Positions 1 to 9,606 are shown, counted from the first letter of the stretch. The stretch is DNA of 64,000 nucleotides from CAIXPS01 sp034430115 (GCA_034430115.1 DAOUFG010000005.1:1-64000); one strand, 5' to 3'. Notes: generated by a model not told the origin, from the letters alone. Numbers and translations: made by a program.

Positions 1-3000
1 TCGTCTATACCAAGACATCCTATAAATGCTACCAGTATGAGGTAACCAACCCCACCACGGCGTTGACGACCACCGCAATGAGCTGCACCGTCGTTCCTTC
101 CGCTGGCACAGCTCCGCAAAAGTTCAAGCTGCTGGAAGACTGGTATACCACCGACTTCAGAGCAGAAGCCGGCAGCTCGTGGGTAGCTGTGGGTCACCAT
201 CCACCAAACACGACGACGCTCTCGGTCTCTCTTAACTGGCCGAACAACTACACCGTGCGCACCTCGCCGCCGGTCGATTCGTATCGTGTCTGGTGGACCG
301 ATACAAGTCAGGCTAAGGACGTCTCAGGATCCACGAACCCGCTGAATGGCACTAGTACGTGGTCGGTTGAGAAATCGAGCAGCACCACCAAGATTAAGAG
401 CGGCAGCATTGAGGAGAACACGACTGTCAGCGCAGGCTTCGACCTATTCGCTTTCAGCATGGATGCCAGCGTCACGGCCGGTTACGGCGAAAACTGGAGC
501 CATAGCGTGGGCTGGGGCACAGGATTAGAGTTCAACGGTTCCGTCTACAACTATCCGCTCACAACGACGACGCAGGCCGGGTGTACCGTCTGCAAACCCT
601 ACTCCGTCGTGCCCTATATTTACCAGGCGACCGCCAAGACCCTGGCCGGCGCGACCTACAGCTACCTGGAACAGGACTATTACCTGTCGTCTTATGATGC
701 GATGAGTACCGCAGCATCTGCGACCGACGTCAAGTCACAATCCGTCTCGGCAGCCGCCAGCGCCAGCCAGACACCCCAGGCGCCCCAGGTCGATAGCACC
801 ACGCACCCGGACCCGGCGACCTGGTACACGACGAACACCGTGACCTTGAACTGGGCACAGCCAAACGGTGATAACGCGACCGTCTCCGGTTACAAGTGGA
901 ACCTGGACGACGCAGAGACGATGACCCCAACGGCGATGGTCGAGTTGACCACTACGCATACCTATGAAAACGTGCCGGATGGCGTGCACTATTTGCACAT
1001 CCAAGCCGTTGGTGATAATGGCGAACTCAGCACGATTATCGATCGCGCTGTCCGCGTGGATATGGACCCGCCGCAGGTCACGTTCACGCCAACGCCCTAC
1101 GTGCCCAATGGCACCAACGGTTGGTATAACTCGCCGGTCACCATCAGCGTCACCGCTACTGACACCGTGGGCTCGGGCGTCAGCGACATCGAATACGATA
1201 TTGGAAATGGTTGGCAACCTTACGACACGCCGATCGTGATTTCGTATGACACGCCCGGCTTCACCCTGTGGGCGCGCGCAACCGATGCGGTGGGGAACAC
1301 GTCCGAACCTATCTCGATGACGATCAAACTGGACCAGACCCCGCCCACTTCCGAGGACTCGGACGGTTACGGACTGAGCTACGCCAGCATCATCACCGAC
1401 GACGTGGGCAACGCACAACTGGTGCTGGGCGGCGCGCTCAGCGACACGCTCTCCGGGCGGATGCAAATGGAAATCCGCGCTGGCGACAACGGCATTTGGC
1501 ACACCGTAAGCGCGGTGGGAGACCTGCCCATGCTTCCGGGCAACGAGTTCTCCACCTCCATGACCAGCCTGGACTGGATTTATACGCCAACCTTCGAAGT
1601 GCGCGGCGTCTATCCATTGTGGGGTCGCGGCGTGGATGCCGCCGGGAACGTCGAAAATGAATGGGTGATCGGCACCTTCTGGTGGGAGCCGGATGCACAG
1701 CCCGTCATGCAAGAGAGCATGCTGAGCGTCTCACCGCGCCAGTCTTATGCCGGCGACGAAATGAAGTTCACCATCGGGGCACGCAATACAGGTTATCAGG
1801 AAGCCCAGGTTGCACTCACCAGCACCGTGCCAGCCGGCGTTACGATCCTGCCCGAAACGATTAGCGACGAAGGGCAGTACGACACGAGTACGCGCGTGAT
1901 CACCTGGACCTTGAGCGCGCTCTGGCCGGGCCAGACGCGTTACCTCAGCTTCAGAGGAACCGCCGACGACACCACCGTCCCTATCACGCTGGAAAGCACG
2001 TTGAACATGGAAATGTCGTGGCCCTGGGCTCAGTTGCAAGGTGTTCCCGCCGAGCCTGCACACTACGTCTACTCAACTACGACGAGCTTCATCGTGCAAC
2101 CGGCTTCGGCCAGATTGATCGGTGAAGCAACGGGGCTATCCGATGCGCCGCGCATCCTGGATACCAGCGTAATGGAAGGCCAGATCGTCGACGATCAGGA
2201 CGTGACGATCCTCGTCAACGCAAGCCTGAATGCAAGCTCGCTCTACATCAAAGAGTGGACATGGAACTCCAGCCTGTTCACCTGGACGCTCGCCCAAGAG
2301 AGCGGCTGGGTGCCCTTCAGCACCTCTTCCACCTTCACCGTCACCCAAGACGCATCCGCAAAGTATGGCAAATACGCGTGGCGGCTATCTAGCGGCGACG
2401 GCGTGAAATATCTGGGCGTGTGGGTCGCCGATTCGGGCGGGCAAACCAGCAACGTCAACGAAGGGAACCTGATCTACACCAACCTGATGTCGAACGGCGG
2501 GCAATCCCTCTCCGCCGGGCAGCAGGTGCAATATCGCTTGCGCATGCATGCGAGCGACCTGGCGGTGCTCAGCCTGGTGAGTTTGAGCGGCGACACGGAC
2601 CTCTACGTGTGGCAACCGCGCGCCGGGTTCAAGCCAAACTTCTACAGCAACGGCACGCCGACGGGCGACGGGCTCTCGCTTGACGCAACGGCCTTCTATG
2701 CCCCGGAAGAGGGCGTGTACACGTTGGAAGTGGTCGCCTCAACCGACGCGATCTTCCGCATGGCGACAGCCGGCGACATTCCGCACACGGCTACGTTGGC
2801 GGCAACCGTTTCCAGCGTCAAGCTGTCGGATAGCCAGGTGGCGACGTTAGCGGCGCAGGATGCGGCGATGAGCAATGCCGGCACATCGCTACCGCAAAGT
2901 TCACAGGCAGCCGACGATGTAAAGGTCCGCCCCGATCACCCAACATCGCTCGCTTCACCCTATGAACTGCCAGCAATCACCGAAGTCGAAAATACACCGC

Positions 3001-3047
3001 TGACCACCGTGCACACTTACTTCATACCGGTGATCTACAACGACTGA
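1..3047 (+). CDS. Large secreted multidomain adhesin-like protein, 5' end outside window
   Basis: The reading frame is open from base 3 with no stop, so the gene starts before the window; about 1,014 residues are visible. The first ~250 residues are Ser/Thr-rich with alternating polar and hydrophobic residues (around bases 350-560), a pattern seen in beta-pore-forming proteins, but I cannot assign a family. Next come Ig/chitobiase-like segments with the repeated 'DxxPP' boundary (bases ~1060-1350), a DUF11-like segment with 'VPAGVTILPETIS' (~1720-1960), and a pre-peptidase C-terminal-like beta domain with 'DTDLYVW' (~2480-2760). The protein ends in 'YFIPVIYND', which resembles the terminal hydrophobic-Pro motif I recall on many Chloroflexota secreted proteins. 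Probable extracellular protein of unknown ligand. It sits directly upstream of the peptide-export genes, separated by a strong hairpin. Confidence 0.8.
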   Translation, partial: VYTKTSYKCYQYEVTNPTTALTTTAMSCTVVPSAGTAPQKFKLLEDWYTTDFRAEAGSSWVAVGHHPPNTTTLSVSLNWPNNYTVRTSPPVDSYRVWWTDTSQAKDVSGSTNPLNGTSTWSVEKSSSTTKIKSGSIEENTTVSAGFDLFAFSMDASVTAGYGENWSHSVGWGTGLEFNGSVYNYPLTTTTQAGCTVCKPYSVVPYIYQATAKTLAGATYSYLEQDYYLSSYDAMSTAASATDVKSQSVSAAASASQTPQAPQVDSTTHPDPATWYTTNTVTLNWAQPNGDNATVSGYKWNLDDAETMTPTAMVELTTTHTYENVPDGVHYLHIQAVGDNGELSTIIDRAVRVDMDPPQVTFTPTPYVPNGTNGWYNSPVTISVTATDTVGSGVSDIEYDIGNGWQPYDTPIVISYDTPGFTLWARATDAVGNTSEPISMTIKLDQTPPTSEDSDGYGLSYASIITDDVGNAQLVLGGALSDTLSGRMQMEIRAGDNGIWHTVSAVGDLPMLPGNEFSTSMTSLDWIYTPTFEVRGVYPLWGRGVDAAGNVENEWVIGTFWWEPDAQPVMQESMLSVSPRQSYAGDEMKFTIGARNTGYQEAQVALTSTVPAGVTILPETISDEGQYDTSTRVITWTLSALWPGQTRYLSFRGTADDTTVPITLESTLNMEMSWPWAQLQGVPAEPAHYVYSTTTSFIVQPASARLIGEATGLSDAPRILDTSVMEGQIVDDQDVTILVNASLNASSLYIKEWTWNSSLFTWTLAQESGWVPFSTSSTFTVTQDASAKYGKYAWRLSSGDGVKYLGVWVADSGGQTSNVNEGNLIYTNLMSNGGQSLSAGQQVQYRLRMHASDLAVLSLVSLSGDTDLYVWQPRAGFKPNFYSNGTPTGDGLSLDATAFYAPEEGVYTLEVVASTDAIFRMATAGDIPHTATLAATVSSVKLSDSQVATLAAQDAAMSNAGTSLPQSSQAADDVKVRPDHPTSLASPYELPAITEVENTPLTTVHTYFIPVIYND

Positions 3048-3064
3048 CCTTATCTCGTACCCTC

Positions 3065-3094
3065 CCGCCCACCGGCTTTCGTGCCGGTGGGCGG
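3065..3094 (+). terminator. Strong GC-rich hairpin after the secreted protein gene
   Basis: A perfect 12-bp stem (3065-3076 with 3083-3094) with a six-base loop TTTCGT starts 18 bases after the stop codon. No U-tract follows, so intrinsic termination may be incomplete. It separates the large secreted protein gene from the peptide precursor gene. Confidence 0.6.
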
Positions 3095-3135
3095 AGATAG
3101 GAAAAGCTTTCCAGATAAACAAGGAGAAACAAATC

Positions 3136-3384
3136 ATGAGCACAGAACAAGTACAGGCTTTCCTGAAAGCGGCCGAGAATGCCAATTTCCGCACCGCTTT
3201 CGAAACGGCCACTGACCAGGTCAAGCGCCAGATGCTTAACGAGGCCGGGTTGGATATCAGCGTGGAAGAAGCCCTTGCAGCCCTGGCAACGGCAGACGAA
3301 TTGGCCGACGAAGACCTGAACAAGGTCGCCGGTGGTGACGCGGGCGTCATTCGCTATCCCTATCCGCCGACCACAAATCCGTAA
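3136..3384 (+). CDS. Nif11-type leader peptide RiPP precursor
   Basis: An 82-residue peptide preceded by a good ribosome site (AAGGAG at ~3120). Residues 1-67 match the Nif11-like leader pattern: helical, acidic, a 'F..a..d..F...' start, and a 'LNKVAGG' double-glycine end at residues 61-67. Known Nif11/NHLP leaders direct modification and export of ribosomally made peptides, and C39 peptidases cut after GG. The remaining core is only 15 residues, DAGVIRYPYPPTTNP, with no Cys or Ser and two Thr. It therefore cannot form Cys-based lanthionine or thiazole rings. The gene lies directly before matching HlyD and ABC exporter genes, which supports the call. No modification enzyme is visible in the window. 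Confidence 0.85.
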   Translation: MSTEQVQAFLKAAENANFRTAFETATDQVKRQMLNEAGLDISVEEALAALATADELADEDLNKVAGGDAGVIRYPYPPTTNP

Positions 3385-3419
3385 AAAGCGCCGTGCGTGA
3401 AACGTATATGCAACTGTGT

Positions 3420-3451
3420 TTCCAAGGTCTCCAAGTGCGGGGGCCTTGGAA
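3420..3451 (+). promoter_or_regulatory. Stem-loop between precursor and exporter genes
   Basis: The bases TTCCAAGG (3420-3427) pair with CCTTGGAA (3444-3451), extended inward by G-C and G-U pairs to roughly 12 bp with an 8-base loop. It lacks a U-tract. Such intercistronic hairpins often protect an abundant precursor mRNA or attenuate readthrough into transport genes; that role is inferred here. Confidence 0.45.
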
Positions 3452-3463
3452 CACACATCAAAC

Positions 3464-4294
3464 ATGAATAAGCCCCTCTATCGACAAGCCGCCCTTGAGC
3501 GCCTTTCATCGCCGGAACAACTGGATCGGTTGATGCACATTACACAACCTGCCGGGTGGCTCTCACTCCTGGCCCTAGGGCTGATCGTCCTGGCGGCCAT
3601 CCTGTGGGGTATCTTCGGCAGCATCCCCGTTCAGGTGACCGGCCAGGGCATTTTGTTGTCGGCAGGGGGCATCCACGACGTCGTTTCGCCGGAAGCAGGC
3701 CTACTCATCAGCATGCCGGTGAACGCCGGCGACATCGTCCGGGCGGGACAGATGATCGCCACACTTGACGACGGGAACGGTTCAGCCACGCCGGTGACCA
3801 GTCCATACACCGGGCGCGTGTTGGAAATCAAAGTCGATACTGGCACCTCCGTCGAGCGAGGCACCTCGCTCATCAGCGTCGAAGGGCTGAACCAGCAAGG
3901 GCGCGTAGACCTCGTCGCCGTACTCTACGTCGCTCCGGCGGAAGGCAAAAAGATCCAGACGGGCATGCCGGTGCAAGTGTCGCCCTCCACCGTCAGGCGT
4001 GAAGAGTATGGTTACATGCTGGGCCGCGTCACCGCTGTGGGGCAATTTCCTGCCACCTCGCAGGGGATGTTGCGGGTGCTGGGCAACACGGAACTGGTGA
4101 AAAGCCTGTCGGCAGGTGGCACGCCCATCGAAGTCCAGGTTGAACTGGAACGCAGCACGCAGAACGCCAATGGGTATGCCTGGTCATCGCAATCCGGCCC
4201 ACCAAGCGCCGTCGATAGCGGCACGCTGTGCGACGCCTGGATCACACTGCGCGAAGAACGCCCCATCAGCCTCGTATTGCCTGCGGTCAAGTGA
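3464..4294 (+). CDS. HlyD-like membrane fusion protein of NHLM peptide export
   Basis: A 276-residue protein of the NHLM-type HlyD family, which pairs with two ABC proteins to export RiPPs. One membrane segment lies near residues 25-47 ('WLSLLALGLIVLAAILWGIF'), followed by a periplasmic-facing region with a biotinyl/lipoyl-like hairpin ('VVSPEAGLLISMPVNAGD', 'VTSPYTGRVLEIKVDTGT'). I chose the ATG at 3464 because the upstream in-frame extension is coded by the intergenic hairpin and a membrane-protein start 'MNKPLYRQAALERLSS' is typical of the family. The ribosome site is weak. It ends three bases before the peptidase-ABC gene, so the two are co-transcribed. Confidence 0.88.
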   Translation: MNKPLYRQAALERLSSPEQLDRLMHITQPAGWLSLLALGLIVLAAILWGIFGSIPVQVTGQGILLSAGGIHDVVSPEAGLLISMPVNAGDIVRAGQMIATLDDGNGSATPVTSPYTGRVLEIKVDTGTSVERGTSLISVEGLNQQGRVDLVAVLYVAPAEGKKIQTGMPVQVSPSTVRREEYGYMLGRVTAVGQFPATSQGMLRVLGNTELVKSLSAGGTPIEVQVELERSTQNANGYAWSSQSGPPSAVDSGTLCDAWITLREERPISLVLPAVK

Positions 4295-4297
4295 ATC

Positions 4298-6514
4298 ATG
4301 ATGGCTCACACGAACGCTGCTCCTCATCGACGCGTGCACACGCCCACCCTGCTACAGATGGAGGCGACGGAATGCGGCGCGGCGGCGCTGGGCATGGTGC
4401 TGGGGTATTTTGGCCGTCACGTATCGCTAGAAGAGTTGCGCCTGGCCTGCGGTATCTCACGCGATGGCAGCAAAGCGAGCAACATCGTCCGCGCTGCTCG
4501 CCAATATGGCTTGGTCGCTAAAGGCTACAAGAAGGAACCGCTCTCGTTGCGCACGCTTCCACTGCCGATGATCGTCTTCTGGAATTTCAACCACTTTGTG
4601 GTGGTGGAGGGGTTTGGCAAAGATCGTGTCTATTTGAACGATCCCGCCTCCGGGCCGCGCACAGTGAACGACGCGGAGTTCGACCAGGCGTTCACCGGCG
4701 TCGTTTTAGCCTTCGAGCGAGGGTCGAATTTTGTCGCAGGTGGGGCAAGACCCAGCCTGCTCACAGCACTTCAAACGCGCCTGGCCGGCTCGCAGGTTGC
4801 GCTCGTCTACGTGGTGTTGGCGGGGCTGGCGCTCATCATTCCAGGGCTGGTCATCCCCGCCTTCAGCCAGATATTCATAGATCGCTACCTCGTCGGGGGG
4901 CTGCACAGATGGATCGGGCCGCTGCTGGCCGGTATGGCATTGACGGCGTTGCTACGCGCCGCGCTCACCTGGCTTCAGCAATACTATCTGCTCCGCCTGG
5001 AAACCAAACTCGCCCTGGCCGGCGCGAGCCGCTTCTTCTGGCACATTTTGCGCCTACCGATCGAATTTTTCAGCCAGCGTTATGGCGGCGAAATCGGCTC
5101 GCGCGTCAACCTGAACGATCGAGTGGCTGAACTGCTCTCCGGACAACTCGCCACCACGCTCATCAACCTGGCACTAGTAGTGTTTTATGCCGTCTTGATG
5201 CTGCAGTATGACGTGACGCTCACCCTGGTTGGTCTGGGCATCGCCGCCTTGAACATGATCGCGCTTCAGCTCGCCTCACACCGGCGCGTGGACGCTAATC
5301 GCGAACAGCTTCAAGAGCGCGCCAAACTGACCGGCGCCACCATGAGCGGCTTACAGATGATCGAGACACTGAAAGCCGGCGGTGGCGAATCGGACTTTTT
5401 CGCTCGCTGGGCTGGCTACCAGGCGAAGGTGGTCAATGCGGAACAACGTATGGCGATGGCATCTCAGGTGCTGGCAATCGTCCCGCCGTTTTTAAACGCA
5501 TTGAACACCATGCTCATCCTGGGCCTGGGCGGCCTGCGTGTGATGGATGGCGCTCTCAGCATCGGGCAATTGGTCGCCTTCCAAAGCTTGATGGCAAGCT
5601 TCGTGGCCCCGGTGAATCAACTGGTGGAATTGGGCGGCACGTTCCAGGAAGCGCGAGGCGAGATGAGCAGGTTGGATGACGTGCTGCGCTACCCGGCCGA
5701 CTCGCAGACGGACCAACAGCCAATTGAGGTTGAGCAAGCCGCATCAAAACTCACCGGCAAACTCGAACTGCGCAACGTGACGTTCGGCTACAACCGCTCG
5801 GAACCGCCATTGATCGAGAATTTCTGCCTGACGCTCAGGCCGGGCGCGCGCGTCGCCCTGGTGGGCGGCAGTGGCAGCGGCAAATCCACCGTCGCCAAGC
5901 TGGTCGCCGGGCTTTATGAGCCGTGGGCGGGCGAAATCCTGTTCGATGACCGCCCGCGCGCCAGCATCCCGCGCAGCGTGTTGAATAACTCACTCGCGAT
6001 GGTGGACCAGGACATATTTCTTTTTGAAGGCAGCGTGCGTGAAAATTTGAGCCTGTGGGATTCCACCCTCCCCGAGGCCACTTTAGTTCAGGCGGCCAGG
6101 GATGCCGCCGTGCACGAGGAAATCTCCGCCCGCCCGGCCGGCTACGATGACGTCACGCAGGAGGGCGGGCGCAACTACAGCGGTGGCCAACGCCAACGCC
6201 TGGAGATCGCTCGCGCACTGGCCAGTAACCCCGCGCTGCTGGTATTAGACGAGGCAACCAGCGCGCTGGACGCCAAGACGGAAAAACTGGTCGACGATCA
6301 ACTCCGCCGACGCGGTTGCACCTGCCTGATCATCGCACACCGTCTGAGCACCATACGAGATTGCGACGAGATCATCGTCATGGAAAACGGTCGCGTGATC
6401 CAGCGCGGCACACACGAGGAGCTTTTGCGCGCCAGGCACAGCCCCTATGCATGCCTGATCGAGATGCAGGCCCCGGAGAAGAAATCGCCCCTCGACCTGC
6501 TGCAATCGCTATGA
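4298..6514 (+). CDS. Peptidase C39-containing ABC exporter (NHLM ABC1, PCAT type)
   Basis: A 738-residue bifunctional leader peptidase and exporter. The N-terminal C39 domain has 'QMEATECGAAALG' with catalytic Cys26, His99 in 'NHFVVVEG' and Asp115 in 'NDPASG'. Transmembrane helices span roughly residues 160-440. The nucleotide-binding domain has Walker A 'GGSGSGKST' near residue 520, signature 'YSGGQRQRLEIARA', Walker B 'LLVLDEATSALD' and a conserved switch His in 'IIAHRLST'. In this family the peptidase removes GG-type leaders during export, fitting the Nif11-type precursor two genes upstream. Start is ATG 4298 (a second ATG at 4301 is equally possible). Its stop overlaps the next start. Confidence 0.94.
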   Translation: MMAHTNAAPHRRVHTPTLLQMEATECGAAALGMVLGYFGRHVSLEELRLACGISRDGSKASNIVRAARQYGLVAKGYKKEPLSLRTLPLPMIVFWNFNHFVVVEGFGKDRVYLNDPASGPRTVNDAEFDQAFTGVVLAFERGSNFVAGGARPSLLTALQTRLAGSQVALVYVVLAGLALIIPGLVIPAFSQIFIDRYLVGGLHRWIGPLLAGMALTALLRAALTWLQQYYLLRLETKLALAGASRFFWHILRLPIEFFSQRYGGEIGSRVNLNDRVAELLSGQLATTLINLALVVFYAVLMLQYDVTLTLVGLGIAALNMIALQLASHRRVDANREQLQERAKLTGATMSGLQMIETLKAGGGESDFFARWAGYQAKVVNAEQRMAMASQVLAIVPPFLNALNTMLILGLGGLRVMDGALSIGQLVAFQSLMASFVAPVNQLVELGGTFQEARGEMSRLDDVLRYPADSQTDQQPIEVEQAASKLTGKLELRNVTFGYNRSEPPLIENFCLTLRPGARVALVGGSGSGKSTVAKLVAGLYEPWAGEILFDDRPRASIPRSVLNNSLAMVDQDIFLFEGSVRENLSLWDSTLPEATLVQAARDAAVHEEISARPAGYDDVTQEGGRNYSGGQRQRLEIARALASNPALLVLDEATSALDAKTEKLVDDQLRRRGCTCLIIAHRLSTIRDCDEIIVMENGRVIQRGTHEELLRARHSPYACLIEMQAPEKKSPLDLLQSL

Positions 6515-9500
6515 CCGAGGCATGCGAACCCGATGAAGGAGCTATGGAAACCCAGCAGCACATGGATAACCGCGCCAACGCAACAACAGAAACGGCCAGT
6601 TCGGCAAGCGAACTGCTGATGCTACGGCTGCGCTACCGCGAGTCGAAGCTCGTTCACGCCGCCGGCAATACCCCTCTTCTGCTGACGGATAAGCAAATGG
6701 CCTGGATCGTCTACACGGGCCGGCTGGATATCTTCATGGCGCCGTTCGACGCTCCGCTTGGCTGCGTGTCCGGCGCTCAACGGCATCTGTTTCGTGTGCA
6801 GGCCGCGCAGGCTGTATTTGGCACCGGCTTACCCGGCGGCGCTCACAGCATCGTCCTTCTCGCCGTGGGCGACCCTGGCACACAGCTCTTGCAGGTGAAG
6901 CGCACCACGTTACAGACGCTGGCGCAAGATGCCGCATTTACCGAGCCGATCACCACCCTGCTTGATGGGTGGATCACCGGGTTCTCCGAGAGCATCGCTG
7001 CCGGGCAGAACATGCCACGAGAAGTAACGTTGATCGAGCCTAAGGGCACCTTTCACCTGGCCCCAGGCCAGACTGCGCATCCCGGCCATTCGATCGTGTG
7101 GGTGAAGCCGGCAACCGGGGCTGCCACATTCATGAACACCCAGGCGCCCTTGCCGGCAGAGAGCTATTTCCCATTCTCAGGTCGCACCTGGCTACAGTCG
7201 TCAGATGCCAGCCAGTTCCATGCCGCAAGCACCCCAGTCTATCTCAGCCAGGATCAGACCTGGCTGGGCCTGAATCACTTTCACCAACTGGCGTTACAGT
7301 GCATCCAGCGTAGCGCCAAGCAAGCCGAGCAAGAAGAGCACCTACGCTGGCAAAACCGCGTTGCCTCAGATCGACGCCAGGTGACAAGTGCTATGGCGCG
7401 CTTGGCAGCCACTCTGAAACCACGCACCGCCACCTATCTTAGCGAGGAACTGAAGGATACCGACCCGCTCTGGGTAGCTTGCCAATGGCTGGGACAGGCC
7501 ATGGGCATCACGTTGCAGCCGCCCTACAAACGTTCCGGTCAACCTTTAAAGGACCCGATTGGAGAAATTGCGCGCGCATCGCACATCCGCATCCGGCAGG
7601 TGATGCTGCGCGATGATTGGTGGCGCCACGATGATGGTCCGTTGCTGGCCTACCTGACAAAACCCCTCAACGCACAAACGGAGGCTCCCGCCCAGCCAAA
7701 CGAAGGGCGACCGGTAGCGCTGGTGCCAGGCGCCGGCCAACGCCGCAGAGGAAGCGCCGCCTATAACATGCTGGACCCTATCGCCCAAACCAGCACGCCC
7801 GTCACGGCATCCGTCGCCGCACTCATTTCACCTTTGGCGCACGTTTTCTATCGCCCGCTGCCCAACCGTTCACCCAGCGGGCCGGACTTATTCAAACAGA
7901 GCCTGCGCGGCAGCCGGCAGGACGTGGCTTCCCTTGTGCTGGCTGGTCTGGCGATGGGCATATTAGGGCTCATCGTCCCGCTTTTGACGGGCATTCTGTT
8001 CGACCAGGTCATCCCCAGCGTGCAAAGGAGCCAAATGCTACAGCTTTGCCTGGGGCTCCTGGTGGGTGCGGTGGCGGTTGCCATGTTCCAGTTGGTGCGC
8101 AACATTGCCGTCCTGCGCCTGGAAAGCAACCTCACCTCCTGGATGCAGGCTGCCATCTGCGACAGGCTCTTGCGGCTGCCGGCGGCCTTCTTTCGCCAAT
8201 ATGCGGCCGGCGACCTGGCCGAACGGGTATTGGCGATGGGCAGCCTGGGCCAAATCATCTCCGAGGCGGCCATTTCGTCGGTGCTGTCGGGCGTGTTCTC
8301 CATATTCAGCCTGGGGTTGCTTGTGTACTACGCTCCCGGCCTGGCCTGGGGGGCGCTGGGGGTCATGCTCCTCTTTGGGAGCATCATCGCCTGCGCCGGA
8401 TACAGGCAGGCCCAACTTGCCAAGCGGCTCCATCGCATCCAATCACACCTGACGGGGCTCGTGTTGCAATTCGTCACGGGCATCGCCAAGTTCCGCGCAT
8501 CTGGCGCCGAAAGCCGTGCCTATGCACGTTGGGCCAGAGAGTTCAGCCAGCAAAGGCAGGTCGCTTTCCAATCTCACCTGATGGGTAGTTACTTGCAGGC
8601 GCTTCAGGCGGCCTACCCCGTCCTGGCGCTGCTGGTCGTCTTTGGGCTGGTCAGCCTGGCGGGCGACGCCGGGGGCACGCTTTCCACCGGCACATTTCTG
8701 GCCTTTAATGCCGCGCTCAGCCAGCTCCTGGCAGCCAGCCTGGCACTCGCGTCGGCGGCCAATTCGATCCTGCGGGCTATTCCCGTCTACGAGGGCATCA
8801 AACCCATTTTGCAGACGCCCCCCGAAACAGATCTCGCTAAGGCAGACCCTGGCATTTTGAGCGGTGAGATCGAAATCAGCCATATCAGTTTCCGCTATCA
8901 GAAGGACGCTCCGTCCGTGCTGGACGATATTTCGCTGCACATCCGCCCAGGCGAGTTCGTGGCAATCGTCGGCCCTTCCGGCTGCGGCAAATCCACCCTG
9001 TTGCGGCTGCTGCTCAAATTCGAATCGCCCCAGGCAGGTGCCATTTACCTCGATGGTCAGGACCTGGGCCGATTGGACGTAGAAGCGGTGCGCCGCCAAA
9101 TGGGCGTGGTGCTGCAAGATGGTAAATTAAGCGCCGGCAGCATTTTGAGCAACATCATCGGCTCCTCGACGTTAACCCAGGAGGACGCCTTGGAAGCCAC
9201 CCGGCTGGTGGGCTTGAAGCAGGATATCGAGCAAATGCCGATGGGCCTGCACACCGTCCTGAGCGCAGGCGGCGGGAACCTCTCGGGCGGGCAACGCCAG
9301 CGGCTGCTCATCGCGCGGGCGATTGTGAGCAGGCCGCGCATCTTGCTATTCGACGAAGCCACCAGCGCATTAGACAACCCCAACCAGTCACTCGTCAGCG
9401 CCAGCCTGGAGCAACTGAACGCCACGCGAGTCGTCATCGCGCATCGCCTGAGCACCATCGTGAACGCCGACTGCATCTACGTCTTTGAGGGCGGGGAGAT

Positions 9501-9579
9501 CGTCCAGAGCGGCACCTATTCAGAGTTAATCAACCAACGCGGGCCTTTCGCCGAGTTGGCGAAACGCCAGCAAGCCTAG
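6511..9579 (+). CDS. NHLM-type second ABC transporter, permease/ATP-binding
   Basis: A 1,022-residue ABC protein; ATG 6511 overlaps the previous stop as ATGA, which fixes the start better than the longer in-frame extension. The first ~450 residues form a soluble region characteristic of the NHLM 'ABC2' family and lack a C39 active site. Transmembrane segments lie about residues 470-760. The ATPase domain has Walker A 'GPSGCGKST' near residue 820, signature 'LSGGQRQRLLIARA', Walker B 'ILLFDEATSALD' and 'VVIAHRLST'. In known systems this protein works with the peptidase-ABC and HlyD proteins to export leader-bearing peptides; a heterodimer with ABC1 is inferred. Confidence 0.92.
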   Translation: MTEACEPDEGAMETQQHMDNRANATTETASSASELLMLRLRYRESKLVHAAGNTPLLLTDKQMAWIVYTGRLDIFMAPFDAPLGCVSGAQRHLFRVQAAQAVFGTGLPGGAHSIVLLAVGDPGTQLLQVKRTTLQTLAQDAAFTEPITTLLDGWITGFSESIAAGQNMPREVTLIEPKGTFHLAPGQTAHPGHSIVWVKPATGAATFMNTQAPLPAESYFPFSGRTWLQSSDASQFHAASTPVYLSQDQTWLGLNHFHQLALQCIQRSAKQAEQEEHLRWQNRVASDRRQVTSAMARLAATLKPRTATYLSEELKDTDPLWVACQWLGQAMGITLQPPYKRSGQPLKDPIGEIARASHIRIRQVMLRDDWWRHDDGPLLAYLTKPLNAQTEAPAQPNEGRPVALVPGAGQRRRGSAAYNMLDPIAQTSTPVTASVAALISPLAHVFYRPLPNRSPSGPDLFKQSLRGSRQDVASLVLAGLAMGILGLIVPLLTGILFDQVIPSVQRSQMLQLCLGLLVGAVAVAMFQLVRNIAVLRLESNLTSWMQAAICDRLLRLPAAFFRQYAAGDLAERVLAMGSLGQIISEAAISSVLSGVFSIFSLGLLVYYAPGLAWGALGVMLLFGSIIACAGYRQAQLAKRLHRIQSHLTGLVLQFVTGIAKFRASGAESRAYARWAREFSQQRQVAFQSHLMGSYLQALQAAYPVLALLVVFGLVSLAGDAGGTLSTGTFLAFNAALSQLLAASLALASAANSILRAIPVYEGIKPILQTPPETDLAKADPGILSGEIEISHISFRYQKDAPSVLDDISLHIRPGEFVAIVGPSGCGKSTLLRLLLKFESPQAGAIYLDGQDLGRLDVEAVRRQMGVVLQDGKLSAGSILSNIIGSSTLTQEDALEATRLVGLKQDIEQMPMGLHTVLSAGGGNLSGGQRQRLLIARAIVSRPRILLFDEATSALDNPNQSLVSASLEQLNATRVVIAHRLSTIVNADCIYVFEGGEIVQSGTYSELINQRGPFAELAKRQQA

Positions 9580-9606
9580 GCCCGGCATCATGTAAAGGGA
9601 AACGCT

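Noticed and set aside
735..1712. Long minus-strand open frame (325 codons) opposite the secreted protein gene
   Set aside because: Low-complexity, His/Arg/Gly-rich translation typical of antisense frames in GC-rich genes; no ribosome site or family.
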